A stretch of 64,000 nt of DNA from Mesostigma viride. Lineage: Eukaryota > Streptophyta > Mesostigmatophyceae > Mesostigmatales > Mesostigmataceae. Shown here one piece after another: positions 1-10,776 of the stretch (positions are counted from its first letter, which is position 1; every line of letters begins with the position of its first letter). The stretch is taken from contig RPFO01000392.1 in NCBI GenBank assembly GCA_009746045.1, positions 1,722,464-1,786,463 on the forward strand, given 5' to 3'. The position numbers were made by a program, and so were the translations under genes. The notes beneath the pieces are model-generated. The model searched no databases. It had not been told where the DNA came from and saw only the letters and a program-made list of their open reading frames with translations.

Positions 1-2052
1 CCCAGAGCCTGAAAGTTTTTCAACGGCAAACCCACAACCCTCAAGGCCACTCAATGTCCAACGTAGAAACAAAGAATCATTAGGAAACCGGATCCTGGGA
101 TAACGAACACCAAAGAGCTGCATTACATGAGGTTGACTGGTAGCATACAGCTGACAAGCATCACGCAATCCAATTGGATTACGACATATTTCTAGAGAGA
201 CTCATCCAGTGCACTATGCATGAAACCAGAGAACAGTCAAGGCTGATAACAGAGCCTATCCTTCCTGACGCCCCACAGCCACACACAAAGTCAACATGGA
301 AGGCTGCTAGGAAACGGAGCAGAGCTCGCAACTCCACGTACATCCAGCGTTATAAACAGCGGGCTGTGAGCAGAATCCATGTCGCCACACGTGTCCTGTA
401 TGCCGCCAACCAGGCCGTCCGAGTCCAGCCAGGTCGGGCTGGGGGAATACGGCAGCGAGCTGGCGATACAGGTCCCTGCAGGGTTGACGCAACAGAAACA
501 GGCATGAGGTGTTAGATGAAATTGGGGCAATGTCATAAGCTTCAGCAACACATGGTAGCTTTGTGGGGGTGTTGGCAATGCACAAGGCCATCCTCATACA
601 GCTCGATGCTACTGTATGGAGTGTCACGAAACAGGCGCAAACGCCTACCAATTAATTCCTCTAATAACATGACCAACTGGCAGACCCGAGGGTTGGTTGC
701 AATTACAAGCCTGCCGTGAAAGTCATTGTTTAGCTGACGGGTGGGGCAGCAGTGCGAGTGCTCATCAGACACTCCCAAAACATGGGCCACTGCCTAGTGT
801 GCCCACAGTAGCTACCTACGCATGGGCCAGGATGACAAGATGACAGACAACAACAGCAAGCCCTGAAAAGGTGCCACATGGGAACTTGGACCCCAATGCA
901 CGAATGGGCTCTCCATTCACGTGCCTGCAACATCTTTCCTTTTCAACCCAACAGCATCGTGCATAGCGGATGCCCATGCCGGCTGCCACATTGTAAAACA
1001 CCACTTAAAACCAGCGCAACAGCTGTTTACTGAGTCACGTATCAGAACCGCGTCGGAGTGACTACGTGGGGAGCACTACTCACATTAATTAATTAAGTAA
1101 TTAATTAAACACGCGCTCCTGTTGGGGAGTCACGGAGCACAATAATACAACGTTTAAGTGCTTTTCATCCCTGAATGTTGCACACCTGTATGTCGCCTCG
1201 ATGAGTTGGCAGGAAGATCGAAACGGTGATTGAAAGCGTAAGTCCTCAACCCGGCATCATCCATTCCATCCCGTGTTCCCCTCCCACTGAAGACTTATGC
1301 TCACGTGACGCAGTCACGTATACATTAATACATTCATATTTATTAATTAATCCTGCACACTGGGAAGGGCAGAGACACCCGTCTTCCCTCATGCCCGGAG
1401 GCAAGCAGCAGCTGCAGTCGAAACTACTCACGGGGAGAGTCTGGCATAACTGTGGGTGCACTTATGCTGAAATGTGCGCGGGTGACATGGCGGGGGCATT
1501 GTCTGGCACCATGAAACTGTCGACTGAAGTGTGCGGGTAGACATGCGGGTGCATAGGCTGAACTAACTTAAGGTAGCCGGTAGACTGCTGAGCCATACAC
1601 CGTGCTGTGAAGGCCATGCAAGTGGCTAGGCCATACAGCAATACATCAACGTCACGCAACCCTAAATTTCGTTTCGGAGCGAGTTTGGGTACTCACATAG
1701 CCCCAGCGGAAAAAGTTTGGTTGAGATTCCAGAGGTATTTGTTAGCAGATTTCAGATTTAATAGCACCACTCTCCGATATAGAAAGGGTTTTTCTTCGCA
1801 GGTGGGCTACAGCAGCTTAGGCAGCCTTCAGATAAGATCCTTGATAGTTGCAAAATCTATGCCAGAGGAATCCTAAAGGTGCCGTATCCTGCTGCCCTAT
1901 TATGCTGGGCGCATGCGCTGGCTACATGGATTACTCAGAATGAGAACAACAATACGGGCTGTGACTAGTAAAACACAAGCTCGCCTGCAACCCTCTGCCT
2001 GCATTTGACCCATGGAGCCGCTTACGGAAGAAAGTACGCAGCACGTCCACAG
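1..2052. other. Spacer without recognisable gene
   Basis: Short open frames exist on both strands, but none has recognisable motifs, consistent codon use or convincing splice borders. The only structure I see is the AT-rich dispersed repeat at about 1057-1345, listed separately. Small exons could be hidden here; transcript evidence would be needed to find them. Confidence 0.5.
1057..1345. repeat. Dispersed AT-rich repeat, copy 1
   Basis: Contains TTAATTAAT runs (1083-1108 and about 1322-1348), a GGAGTCACGGAG block near 1126-1137 and ACTTATGCTCACGTGACGCA near 1292-1311. The same blocks recur at about 57500-57800: the TTAATTAAT runs, GGAGTCACGGAG at about 57784, and ACTTATGCTCACGTGATGCA at about 57501. 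This marks a dispersed repeat family of unknown type with an embedded CACGTG palindrome. No terminal inverted repeats or target duplications could be defined. Confidence 0.5.
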
Positions 2053-2090
2053 TCATGCATCACGTGTTTCAGGGCGGCTGCCAGGTGTAC

Positions 2091-2304
2091 CTGTCAGCGC
2101 GCCATCGCCGTTGAGGTCGCCGTCTGACGCGATCCATATTCCGATGTCCTGTCGTTCCTGGGCGCCCAGCACCACCTGAAACACGGCGCGGAATGTGACC
2201 GTGTCTCCAGGGATGCGGCAACCATCATCGAGCACCGTGATGTTATAGACGGATGCCAGTGTGACGTCATTGGCTGTGCAGCCCAGCGTGATTTTGGCCG
2301 CCTC
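2091..2304 (-). CDS. Putative internal exon, secreted-type domain with Asp-rich loop
   Basis: This minus-strand stretch of about 71 codons reads like real protein. It has a hydrophobic/polar alternation typical of a beta-sandwich, two cysteines, and an Asp/Asn/Gly loop near its end (IASDGDLNGDGALTG) resembling calcium-binding DxDxNGDG loops. Its 5' border is a pyrimidine-rich tract followed by CCACAG (about 2310-2305), a good splice acceptor. Its 3' border is ACAG|GTACAC at 2091/2090, a good donor that leaves a phase-1 exon. Similar patterns (GDTVTF ... DIG.....DG) occur in repeated extracellular domains of surface proteins, but I cannot name the family. Neighbouring exons were not found, so the gene may extend in both directions or be a remnant. 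Confidence 0.45.
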
Positions 2305-2419
2305 CTGTGGCACGCGCGGCAAATAAAGGGGGAGAGGGGGCATGTGAGGAAAGAAAGCACGGCACGCACTGGGCTTCCACGCAGCTCGCAAGGCGGGAGC
2401 GCCAATACAACCCCCCACA

Positions 2420-2660
2420 CACGTTTAAGATTCCCAGGTTCAAGATCTTGAGACCCTGGATTTTGGAATTTCAGGTTTAAGATCGCAGGGCTGGTTTTGG
2501 GCAAAAGATCTTAAAGTAGGTACAAATGGCTGGTCAGCGGTATGCGATATACATTATATACTCAGGTATACCGCATCAGGTTTAAGATCCTACCGCTCTC
2601 AACTTTAAGATCGTCAGCCCTGGATTTGATTTTAGGTTTAAGATCGCAGCCCTGGGTCGG
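2420..2660. repeat. Cluster of TTTAAGATC repeats
   Basis: About seven copies of TTTAAGATC or close variants lie in 240 bp. They include two palindromic AAGATCTT units (inverted at about 2451 and 2507). A longer direct repeat, AGGTTTAAGATCGCAG followed by a CCTGG-like block, appears near 2477 and 2632. The spacing is irregular, so this is not a simple tandem array. It could be a decayed transposon end or a set of binding sites; the sequence alone does not decide. Confidence 0.5.
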
Positions 2661-5600
2661 CCGGACCCCAATATTAAACGTGTGGCGGGGGGGGGGGTAA
2701 TACAAGCCGGATCAGCTCGTCAGGCAAGGGGGAATGGACCAAGGAAGCAAAATAGCCAACGATCAGTTTTTTCGGAACTGTACCATGACAGATCTTAGTT
2801 GATAAATTCCCATTTTTTTGTTTTTCCTAGGCTGCAGCACAGCCTAGATTAGATAGCTGGAAACGGTGTGATTGACCAACTGCCCAGCTCCTGCATGGCT
2901 GATATCCGAAATCCAAACACAGCGGTACAGCCACCAGTAGGCAGCCTGCCTGGCAGGCTTGGTAGGCACCGCACAGCGTGGGCACAGGTGACCAGTCTAA
3001 GAATTCGGATAGCTATGCAAAGAAGCAGTACAAACCTGACATTTTCCAGCATACTACACTGGCAACAATAGACTGGATTGCAGGCTGTATGTTCCGTAAG
3101 AGGCATTTATGCAAGGTGAGGAGGGGGCATCAAAGTAATCGATGGGACCCAAACGGTGACGAGCCCTATGCTACTGGAAATTGGTGGTAGCTAACATGTT
3201 ACTGACAAACATGGAGCAGTCAAGCTGCAGGTTAGGTGGGAGGGAGGGGGGGAGAGCTATATTTATGCCCGATTCTCAATAGCACACATTAACGAGCAGG
3301 GAAAAAGCTGAGTTGTAAGACTTGAGATGTATTTATGAACACAATTGTTCGTATTGTTCGTGTATCCCACCTGCATGCACGTTGTATTGTACACCGATGC
3401 CTGATGCGAGTTCCCAACAAAGCATGCAAGCAGCAACGCCAGCAGCAGGAAAGAGGGCCATGGGGATATCACCCTCTTCCACGAACCACTGCGGAAAAAC
3501 CACATTCACGAGCAGCAGTGCCAAAGCAAAAGAAGAAAACGTTAGTAAACGCGCCAGCCAGATTGAATATGCCATTGCCAAGCTTTCTGACAGGAAACTG
3601 GCACCAGGAGTACACAAAAAGGAAACAAGAGATGGAATTGCTGCTCATGGACAGACAATAGAGGCGCGTGGCCAACCTATGACGAAGTGGTAGGGTCCCC
3701 CTATCCTCCCCCCCCCCCACTTCCCTACTACAGGCCGGAACCATGGAATCAGCATGCTACAGCCACAATCATGGCATATGCGGGCCCTGATAGCCACTGT
3801 TCGGCCATGGCTTCAGGGACTTGCATGCAGTGCATCCAAGCATTGACATGGGAAGGATGGCTGGCCGCACCTGAAAGACGGGCGATGCATCATCATTTCC
3901 GGATGCATCGTGGCCGCCCGCCATCTTGGGTGAATGGCAGCATTCAAAATGTCAGCAACAGTGGCATCCACTGCACGCATGTGCAGATGAGACCAACAAC
4001 AAGCGTTCATAGGTTCCAACCAGGCAGCCAGCAACAGGTACTAGAGTTTCATCAAAGCCTTCATAACAAACACAAAAGGAAACCAGACGCAAAGGCCAAA
4101 AAATATTTACCTACAGAATCGAAGGCATAGCCTGTCTGTGGGAAAAAGCCATGCTCCCAGATAGTACATCTGCCAAAAGTCTTCGTTGCCTGTCTGCCCT
4201 CACGATTGCACTTTTGAAACAGTTGTCATAGGTACCTGACCATGCAATTAGATCGGATAAATTACATAATTAGGTTATTATTATCAATTCTATAAAGGAA
4301 AAAATATTTGGAAGTGTATCGGCTACATTCGCATGAGTGGGGCATGTTTCCTACGACATGCTTTGTTGCCAAAACGTCAGGTTGTATCAGCTTCAGAGAA
4401 CCAAATATTGTCCACGTGTAGACGGATGTTCTTATGACAGTAGAAGATCGCATAAACTACAACAGAAGTCAAAGACACAAAGACGCAACATAAAAGAGGT
4501 GTGGTAAAACCACCTCCGAATTCCCCGGTGTATTCTAACGTACCATTCCATGCTCCCCAGCCACTTTCCTGCGTGTAGACTCCAAACTGGCGACTTAATG
4601 ATTTATGTGGCCCAGCTAGTCCACTTTTTCTCGACGTCAGGCCAACTTTGCCAATTGATTCTTACGGCTCATGCGCACGAACCACCTTAGCTGCCCTAGG
4701 TTTCGGCCAGGCAATAAGCTTTTCTGTCATCAGACGACGGGCCAACGGCGTACGCTAAGCTGCCAGCGCACTAATCGCTTCGAGCTCCGATGTAAAACAT
4801 TCCAAATGCTTCGGAGCTGATTTAAGCTCCAATTCCATGAAAGCAGCAGGTGGTATTGATCCCGTTTAAGACTGCATTACGCCTGTACAGGCTTGAACAA
4901 GAGAACCAGCTGCTCCCTACAGCTAAACACCTCGGTTCCTGTTTATGTGATTAGGTTCACGGTTTGAAGCCGTCTCGCGTATAACCAATGTAAACTTAAC
5001 AGGAGCCATGCGCAAGTCGATGCGGCGGTCATGGTTAAAATATCTACAAGATCCTTGGCGAGTTTGGAAGAATGGCCAGGCTTCCTTCTGCAGTCTTTCT
5101 ATCCGCACAAGATACTGACCGCCTGTTTTTCACAGGTGCGAGCCGGCGGAACTATTCCTTACAACATACCATCAGAACTTAGTTCCATTACAGCGACGAA
5201 AAGTACTTTGGTGCATCCTTCCCATTTCCCAAACAAAGGCGTGTAAATAGTTGAACGTATTTACTTGCCTCCCAGGCAGCGGCCTCCCATGCCGTGGCAT
5301 ACAATGATGGGGGTTGAAGCCTTTCATTCCAGCTGCTGGAAATTCCAGCTGACATGCATGCCCGTGCCATCGAATATTGGTATCTCCGAAAACCTGTTCA
5401 ACAATCCATCAAATTCCAACAGCCGAGTTCCAGTGGGCGCAACCAACGGGACTGGCCAAGCGGGCAAGCGGAAAAAGCAGTGGGGAATTTTGTGAGCACA
5501 CGTCATAGGCTGTCGGGTGCGGACGTGCGATGTAACTCCGCCTCCCTAATAACGTTCGTATCTTGAAGTGGATCACGGCCTATCACAGCGATACAGTAAC

Positions 5601-5806
5601 GGTTGGCTGAACATGGGCGGAATCTCAAAGGGAACACTACTGTACGGAATTGAGTATTTGACACAGGCTGACACCTATGAAGAAAGGGCAGGTGCCCTGT
5701 ATGTGTTAACACTCCGTCTGTAATTCCAGGCAAATAGGTGTACGTTTATTCCAAATATAGCCAATAGTTAATCCCTGCTAAGCCTAGGGTATCAAGATGT
5801 CAGTGG
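2661..5806. other. Spacer without recognisable gene
   Basis: No frame here shows recognisable domains. Open frames up to 147 codons (3687-4130 plus; 3333-3617 minus) have no family motifs and overlap each other on opposite strands, as chance frames do. A G/C homopolymer at about 2684-2697, a purine-rich GGGAGGGAGG stretch near 3238-3253 and a C-run near 3710 are simple sequence. Confidence 0.5.
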
Positions 5807-6405
5807 CTAAAACGGAGCCTTACTAGACCACGGAAGCCACTGGACTTCTAATGGGTTGTCATTGGGCATGTGGGTAAAGATCCTGTTTTTGCCCATGAGG
5901 TCATGAAAGATCTCAAGTGGGCTGGGCTTATCCTGGTCCGCGCCAGCCAGGGTCCCAGATTTTGTTTTGTTCATTTGCAACCATCCAGTAGCGTCGCATG
6001 CCGGAGTTCCCGGCCATAGGTAAATGAAACGTGAGAGAACCCCAGCTTTGTCGAAAACTGTGCGCCTATTGAACACCACATCGTTTCGCACCGTCCAGAT
6101 TGTTGATATAACATGCATGTGCGGAGCCATATCCACGCTTGTTGTGAAAAGGTGAGCTCAAGGCCAGGGGTGCCAGTGATGCCAAAGATAATTGAGCGGG
6201 TAGACACCGGTATGATAGGCTCAGACGTCCAAGCTGCCCATAAACCAATCAACCAGGTCCAAACTCCCTGGAGGTTACACCATAAAAATCGGTGTTCCAC
6301 AGTTTCAGTGGGGTTGGTACATAAACATGTAGCAGGGTGTTGAAATCGCCGGTGGAGGTCCACTCCGTCTGTAATTACGGGCGTGGCCCGTAATACGGAT
6401 GTCAC
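5807..6405 (-). pseudogene. LINE ORF2 C-terminal fragment (zinc-binding region)
   Basis: Two overlapping minus-strand frames (5971-6405, then 5807-6136) carry the zinc-binding region found after the reverse transcriptase of plant-type L1 non-LTR retrotransposons: CLCTNPTETVEHRFLWC followed by VWTWL, i.e. closely spaced cysteines, then H-x4-C and a conserved VW. Nothing of the endonuclease or reverse transcriptase lies upstream, and no poly(A) tail is visible at the low-coordinate end. The copy is therefore truncated at both ends and frameshifted. The assignment rests on the cysteine/histidine pattern and its context. It is unrelated to the other LINE fragment at 57.9-59.3 kb, as far as can be judged. 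Confidence 0.6.
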
Positions 6406-6689
6406 CCGTAATGAAGGCCTGTCACAATATTATTGGTGGATACTAAATACCTTATAGTCAAATTTCAGATTTTATTGGATAGGATGAAAGCTAACTTCAA
6501 TGCCAACAAGAAAATCCTATTTTCACGGCCACCCCATGTCAGATGCGCCGTCAGTGGCCACCCCATGGCAACAGGAGCATTTCTGAGTACGGGTCACACC
6601 CGACAGAATTTTTCCGGGTAAATCAAGGGTAAATGGGTATTTTTTATTAACCAATAGGAATATCGTTAGGTTAAGAGGTACCACGTATC

Positions 6690-7273
6690 TGTTACGCCCT
6701 GGCTCTACTCTATCCCAAACACCTCGCCTAACCTTACCTAAACTAGTGAGGATGCACATACCTAGGAGTGAGGAGCTATATATTTGGCTATAAGACCTAG
6801 GACGCGACGACTCTGCTTCTCAATGCATTCCATTATAATACGCCATGTACCGAATAAAACCAGGGTACTACGAAGGAAACAATACTACACTGCCATGACC
6901 CTAGCTCATAATATGTGCTAATTCATCATTAACACACGCCGGGTGCCATTCACGAAGGACAACTGCTGCATAAATGATCGCCGACAGGCGTGTATGCTCG
7001 GGCCGACATCGACCCTCACCTATACAGGACCAACGCACGTCCACAAGGTTCACACGTAGGATAAAAGGACCACTACTAAAGTACGCAGCGCGGCGCGACT
7101 GCACCGAACCACCATACTGTACAATTGCCACGTCACAAGGCCCGGTACCGACCGGCCAAAAGGTCCTAACTACACGTAAGCCTAGGAAAGTCAGCGGACT
7201 GCTCCGGAATGGCTGAGGCAACAAAGGACCTAATTTACGTCCGTAACAACAACAAAAGTTACGCGACGCAACA
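6690..7273 (-). repeat. 3' LTR of decayed gypsy element G2
   Basis: Reverse-complement homologue of the 563-bp LTRs of G1 (38473-39035 and 45814-46376). On the plus strand it starts TGTTACGCCCTGG and ends CGACGCAACA, so it has TG...CA ends. It is 584 bp long, diverged from G1 by many substitutions and small indels. A polypurine tract (read on the minus strand) abuts its 7273 end, which identifies it as the 3' LTR of a minus-strand element. The 5 bp outside are GTATC. No matching 5' LTR was found in the window. Confidence 0.85.
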
Positions 7274-7684
7274 CCTCCCCCCCCCACAAAGGTAGGGAGC
7301 CCTCTCCCTACGTAGAGGGAGGAAACCAAAGGAGTAGGAATAACCTAACGCACCCAACACAAATCCAACACAATCGACAAGCCATCCAAGGTACAAAGCA
7401 CCAACAAGTTAACTCGGTTCCACCCCGAGTGGTGTAGGGTTAACCAGCACCAAGCCTGGTGGGAGGATCCCCTAACTGCCTGGCACGGAGGCCTTGCCGG
7501 GAGGGACGGCACTGGGCAGGACACACAGAGTGAACAATGTCAACACCAGGGACCAAGAACGACCAACCAACTGGCCAGAATATGAGGGCGACTCTATATA
7601 CCGGAGGGACAACACCCTCAGGTCGGGCCTAAGGCCCTCTATCTAGTTGCCATCAGTCTGGTAGGTACCACGCGAGGCCAGCAG
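7274..7684 (-). pseudogene. Gypsy G2, 3' internal end (outer side of E1 insertion)
   Basis: On the minus strand this stretch matches the region of G1 between the end of its coding sequence and its 3' LTR (about 45410-45813), including the G-rich polypurine tract. The last codons of the polyprotein (LASRGTYQT, then stop) can be read next to the E1 junction and correspond to LATRGTFQA in G1 at about 45411-45437. The E1 target duplication AGCAG is at 7680-7684. The rest of G2 continues at 18237. Confidence 0.8.
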
Positions 7685-8212
7685 AGTTATTCTAGGGCTT
7701 CAGGCCTAGACTATCAGTACACGTGGCGTTGTCCCCGTCTCCCAAGTGGGATACGGACATGGACGGTGGTGTAGTACACTGGACATATCTCTACTAGGGT
7801 TTAGATCCGCACGTGCCATATTGGGCACGTGGGTGCTAGATATTAGCACTGAGATATGTAGGGCACACGCATGCACGTGGGTACTCACGTGGTAGGGTTA
7901 TGAGCTGTGAGGCAGACCACAAGGTGGGCTGCAGTGCTAGTCCTGTACGGAGGTCCTAGGGGAGGTCCAGGACCATCCACGTAGTGCTGCTAGGCAGTCG
8001 TTGCCTAGCTGTGGGCATCGTATCAGTCCTAGCTGGAGTAGATCTAGCTGGACGGAGCCAGCACCTCATTGGTTAGCACTAGTGCAGGATAGCTAGGTTA
8101 CCCTAACCTACGTGCCCATGCAATCCAGCTTGGCAAGCTTGCATGGATTGATATATGCCAGCCATTGCATAATCCAACACACGTTCGCTTTCATCGCACA
8201 AGTGCATTAACT
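7685..8212 (+). repeat. E1 5' LTR
   Basis: Begins AGTTATTC and ends ATTAACT. It matches 17700-18231 throughout except for a few indels (for example near 7868-7903, 8009-8012 and 8160). Only 48 nt separate its end from the first ATG (8261), and that leader begins TGCATTATTAAA, with no TGG start of a standard tRNA primer-binding site. Confidence 0.9.
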
Positions 8213-8260
8213 TGCATTATTAAAAACTCTCAGTTTTTATACTCCACTATCTTCCTACAA

Positions 8261-8360
8261 TGTCGAACGTTTCTGATCACGAGGGCTCTTCCTCGTCGAG
8301 CCTCTCGCCGTCGTCCGAGGAGTTGGACTACCGTGCTGCCGTGAGGGGCAGGCAGGCGAG
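8261..8360 (+). pseudogene. E1 ORF0, N-terminal piece
   Basis: First ATG after the E1 5' LTR. It encodes a Ser/Glu-rich start (MSNVSDHEGSSSS...EELDYRAAV) of about 33 codons before the hAT-1 insertion at 8361. The position directly after the LTR parallels the ORF0 of E2 (ATG 24 nt inside its LTR). The 9-bp repeat GCAGGCGAG that flanks hAT-1 is at 8352-8360 and 9672-9680, so the coding sequence continues at 9681. No function can be assigned. Confidence 0.55.
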
Positions 8361-9671
8361 CCGGGTGGGCAAATACGGGTACGGGGTATAATACGCGGAC
8401 CTAAAATACGCGTATTATACGTGGGGGGTGTAAAATACGCGGCGGTAAAATACGCGACAGTTTTTGTGGTCCAATTGTCAGTCACCCAATTAGCACGCTC
8501 CTTGATGATGGTCATGCAGTTATTGCAACTGAAATTTGGTGTATATGCTTATTTATTAACATCTTCCATCAATTTATGCCCTGCAATCCTATCTGATTAT
8601 GATTTGTTAAATGCTGGGGGGAGCAGACTGCAACGGGAACTGTAAGGAATCAATTAATTAGTTAATTGTAAGGAAAGCCATCCACTATATAATGCATGAG
8701 AGGACATAAGACACAACTTCCGAGAAGGAGGGGTGACGTGCCCTCCTTTGTACTGGATCATGCCGGCCACCATCTGCTTGAAAGAGGCGCTCTCAGCCGC
8801 ATTGAAGGCAATGCCGTTCTCGATGAAAAATTCGGCAGCCAGCAGCTGGACACCTTTCTTGTCGACGGGAACCAGCCATTTGGTGATGCTCAGCTGGCCT
8901 TTGCTGGGAACCGACGACAAGTCAGCCGGCGCAGCCCCTCCCATCTCCGCCATTGCCCTGTTCAACTTGTGCTGCTTCTTGGCGTCTGACTTCTGCAACT
9001 TGTTGTTAGCAATCCTGAGAAACCTGCTCCGGAGTCCGGATATTCGGTGGAATTTTGTCGCAGGGTAACATCCCTTCCCCTGCGATTCCGGCAAAGTGTG
9101 CACGGACTCGGAATACGCTGATTGCCCCCGCCCCGTATGAGAACTTCTTGTTGCAAAATGAGCAGAACGTATTCGACACAAACTGCGTTTTGTTACTAAC
9201 AGCATCTCTGACTGCTTCTTTCTTCTCGAGAACCAAATCCCATTCAGGCCCTTTCTTCTTCATGGCTGCAAATCGAAAATGGCTGCACACTGTCGCACAG
9301 TCGCACTGGCCTCGTCGTCGCTATATTGCATTACACCGTCAGTACTCAGTAGCACAGCTGGCATTTGCTGGCATTATGCGTTATGTACCTAGTCCTAGCT
9401 GTCTCCTACCGGCCAAAGATTTTGCAAGGCTTGCGCTTTATGGAAAGTTCTGTACGCATCTACTTCTAGTAGTAAAAATCTCAAATGTGCAGTGAACGCG
9501 CCGCGCCCAGAACCTGGGCACCGCGCCAGTGCCCGCTGCCCGCTGGTACCAACGAAAAATTCCAAGTCCAAACAGCGTATTCTGAAGTAAAGTACGCGTA
9601 TATACGGCGGAGGCCTTCAGTGTACGTTTTCCCGTATTTTTGCGGCTCCGTACGGCGTACTGACCAACCCG
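8361..9671 (-). mobile_element. hAT-1, non-autonomous hAT-type DNA transposon
   Basis: Inserted in ORF0 of E1. A 9-bp direct repeat GCAGGCGAG flanks it (8352-8360, 9672-9680); hAT elements usually make 8 bp, so one border base is uncertain. The ends are imperfect inverted repeats (left CGGGTGGGCAAATACGGGTA; right, reversed, CGGGTTGGTCAGTACGCCGT). Subterminal ATAATACGCG/CGCGTATTAT motifs cluster near the left end. The interior holds the N-terminal part of a hAT transposase on the minus strand and lacks the catalytic core and dimerisation domain. Confidence 0.75.
8654..9290 (-). pseudogene. hAT transposase N-terminal fragment (BED finger)
   Basis: Two minus-strand frames (9290-9006, then 9205-8654) together show the N-terminal organisation of a hAT transposase. 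First comes a BED-type finger (CSFCNKKFSYGAG ... RVRAHFAGIAGEG ... CDK.P). Then a linker (QLSITKWLVPVDKK), and then the helical segment FFIENGIAFNAAES..FKQMVAGM ... PPSRKL that precedes the RNase H-like core. The catalytic DDE region and the C-terminal hATC dimerisation region are absent, and one frameshift separates finger and helices. Binding of DNA ends is the finger's known role in the family; this copy cannot transpose by itself. Confidence 0.75.
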
Positions 9672-10776
9672 GCAGGCGAGAGGAGACCACGCTGGCAGCG
9701 ATGCCGGCAGTGGTCGCTCGTCCTCGGACGAGGATCCGAGGTACATTGCCCCACTGGCGACGAGACCGCCAGTATATGTACAATGTCTGGCGACCCAGTG
9801 CGCCACCGGCAGCAGGGCAGCCCACGGCACCAGAGATGGTAACTGGGCCGGGGAGGGTGGTGCAACTCTTAGGGGACATCCCGTCGGATGGTTATGACGA
9901 GGATGAAGACTTCGTTGATCTCGAGCTTCCCGCGGACAAGGCGAAGCGAGAGGAGAAGCTACGCCGGGAGGCCGAACGCCTTCGGGAGGAGGCTCAGCTG
10001 CGCCGGGAGCTGGAGCAGCAGCGCGAGCTGGAAGCACAGCGCGAGGCGCAGCTGCGTGCTGAGAACGAGATGGACAGGATCGCCCGGGAGCTCGCGGAAA
10101 GGCAACGGGAGCGGGATCGGGTGGTTCGGGCAGGCTTGCGAGCGGGGGCGGCAGGTGCGCGCGAGGCGCCTCCTTACGTGCTGCGCAAGAAAAGAGAGCT
10201 CTTTACCTTTGCTCGCCGGCGCACCGCTCGTCACTTTCGGCGGATGGCAGGCGATGTATTGCAGGAAACGGACTCCTCGGTCGAGATGCTGGATGGGGAG
10301 CGAGGTGAGGATCTGGTGTTGATGGACCCGGCCATGGTTGAGGCGGAGAGACTGGCCAAGATCGACTATGCTTGCCACTGCCAGCGCAAGGCAAAGAGGG
10401 CGATGGCCCGGTCCATGGCGGAGAATAGCCAGGCACGGGAGCGTGCGGGCCGCCAGGGAGGCACAGCACCAGGAGCTCAGACGCCTGCGGGCGAAGGCGC
10501 ACGAGGCATCAGAGAAGACCAGGCGTCATCAGGCGCGCTTGGACGCAGCCATGAAGCGGTCGGAGGCGGCGATGGCGGCGATGGTGGGCCCGGTCAGGAG
10601 GGAGCAGGAGGCCCGGCTGGCGCGGAAGAGCCGGAGGAATGCACGCGCCCTGGACAGGCGCATGCGCAAGGAGGAGCGGGCACTCCGCCGGTACCAGGAG
10701 GCGGCCCAGATCTGGGCGCTGCAGGGCGAGTTTGGCGATGCCATCCGCTTTGAGCGCGGTCTGGCGCAGTGGCGCC
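9672..10776 (+). pseudogene. E1 ORF0, coiled-coil middle part
   Basis: Continuation of ORF0 between the two hAT insertions. One frame (to about 10450) carries an acidic segment (DEDEDFVDLELPAD) and then a long Glu/Arg/Lys/Gln-rich heptad region (REEKLRREAERLREEA...). The frame then shifts to another (10338-10776) with a second helical Arg/Ala/Glu-rich stretch ending FERGLAQW at the hAT-2 border. The heptads predict an extended coiled coil. I do not recognise the protein. Position before gag and separate from it suggests an accessory protein of the element. A host gene captured by the element is the alternative. GC content is clearly higher than in the flanking gypsy sequence. Confidence 0.5.

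Noticed and set aside
6901-7329. 142-codon minus-strand ORF as a gene, with relatives at 45800-46135 and 38522-38794
   Set aside because: It lies inside gypsy LTRs (G2, G1) and is open by chance; similarity between the copies is LTR homology.
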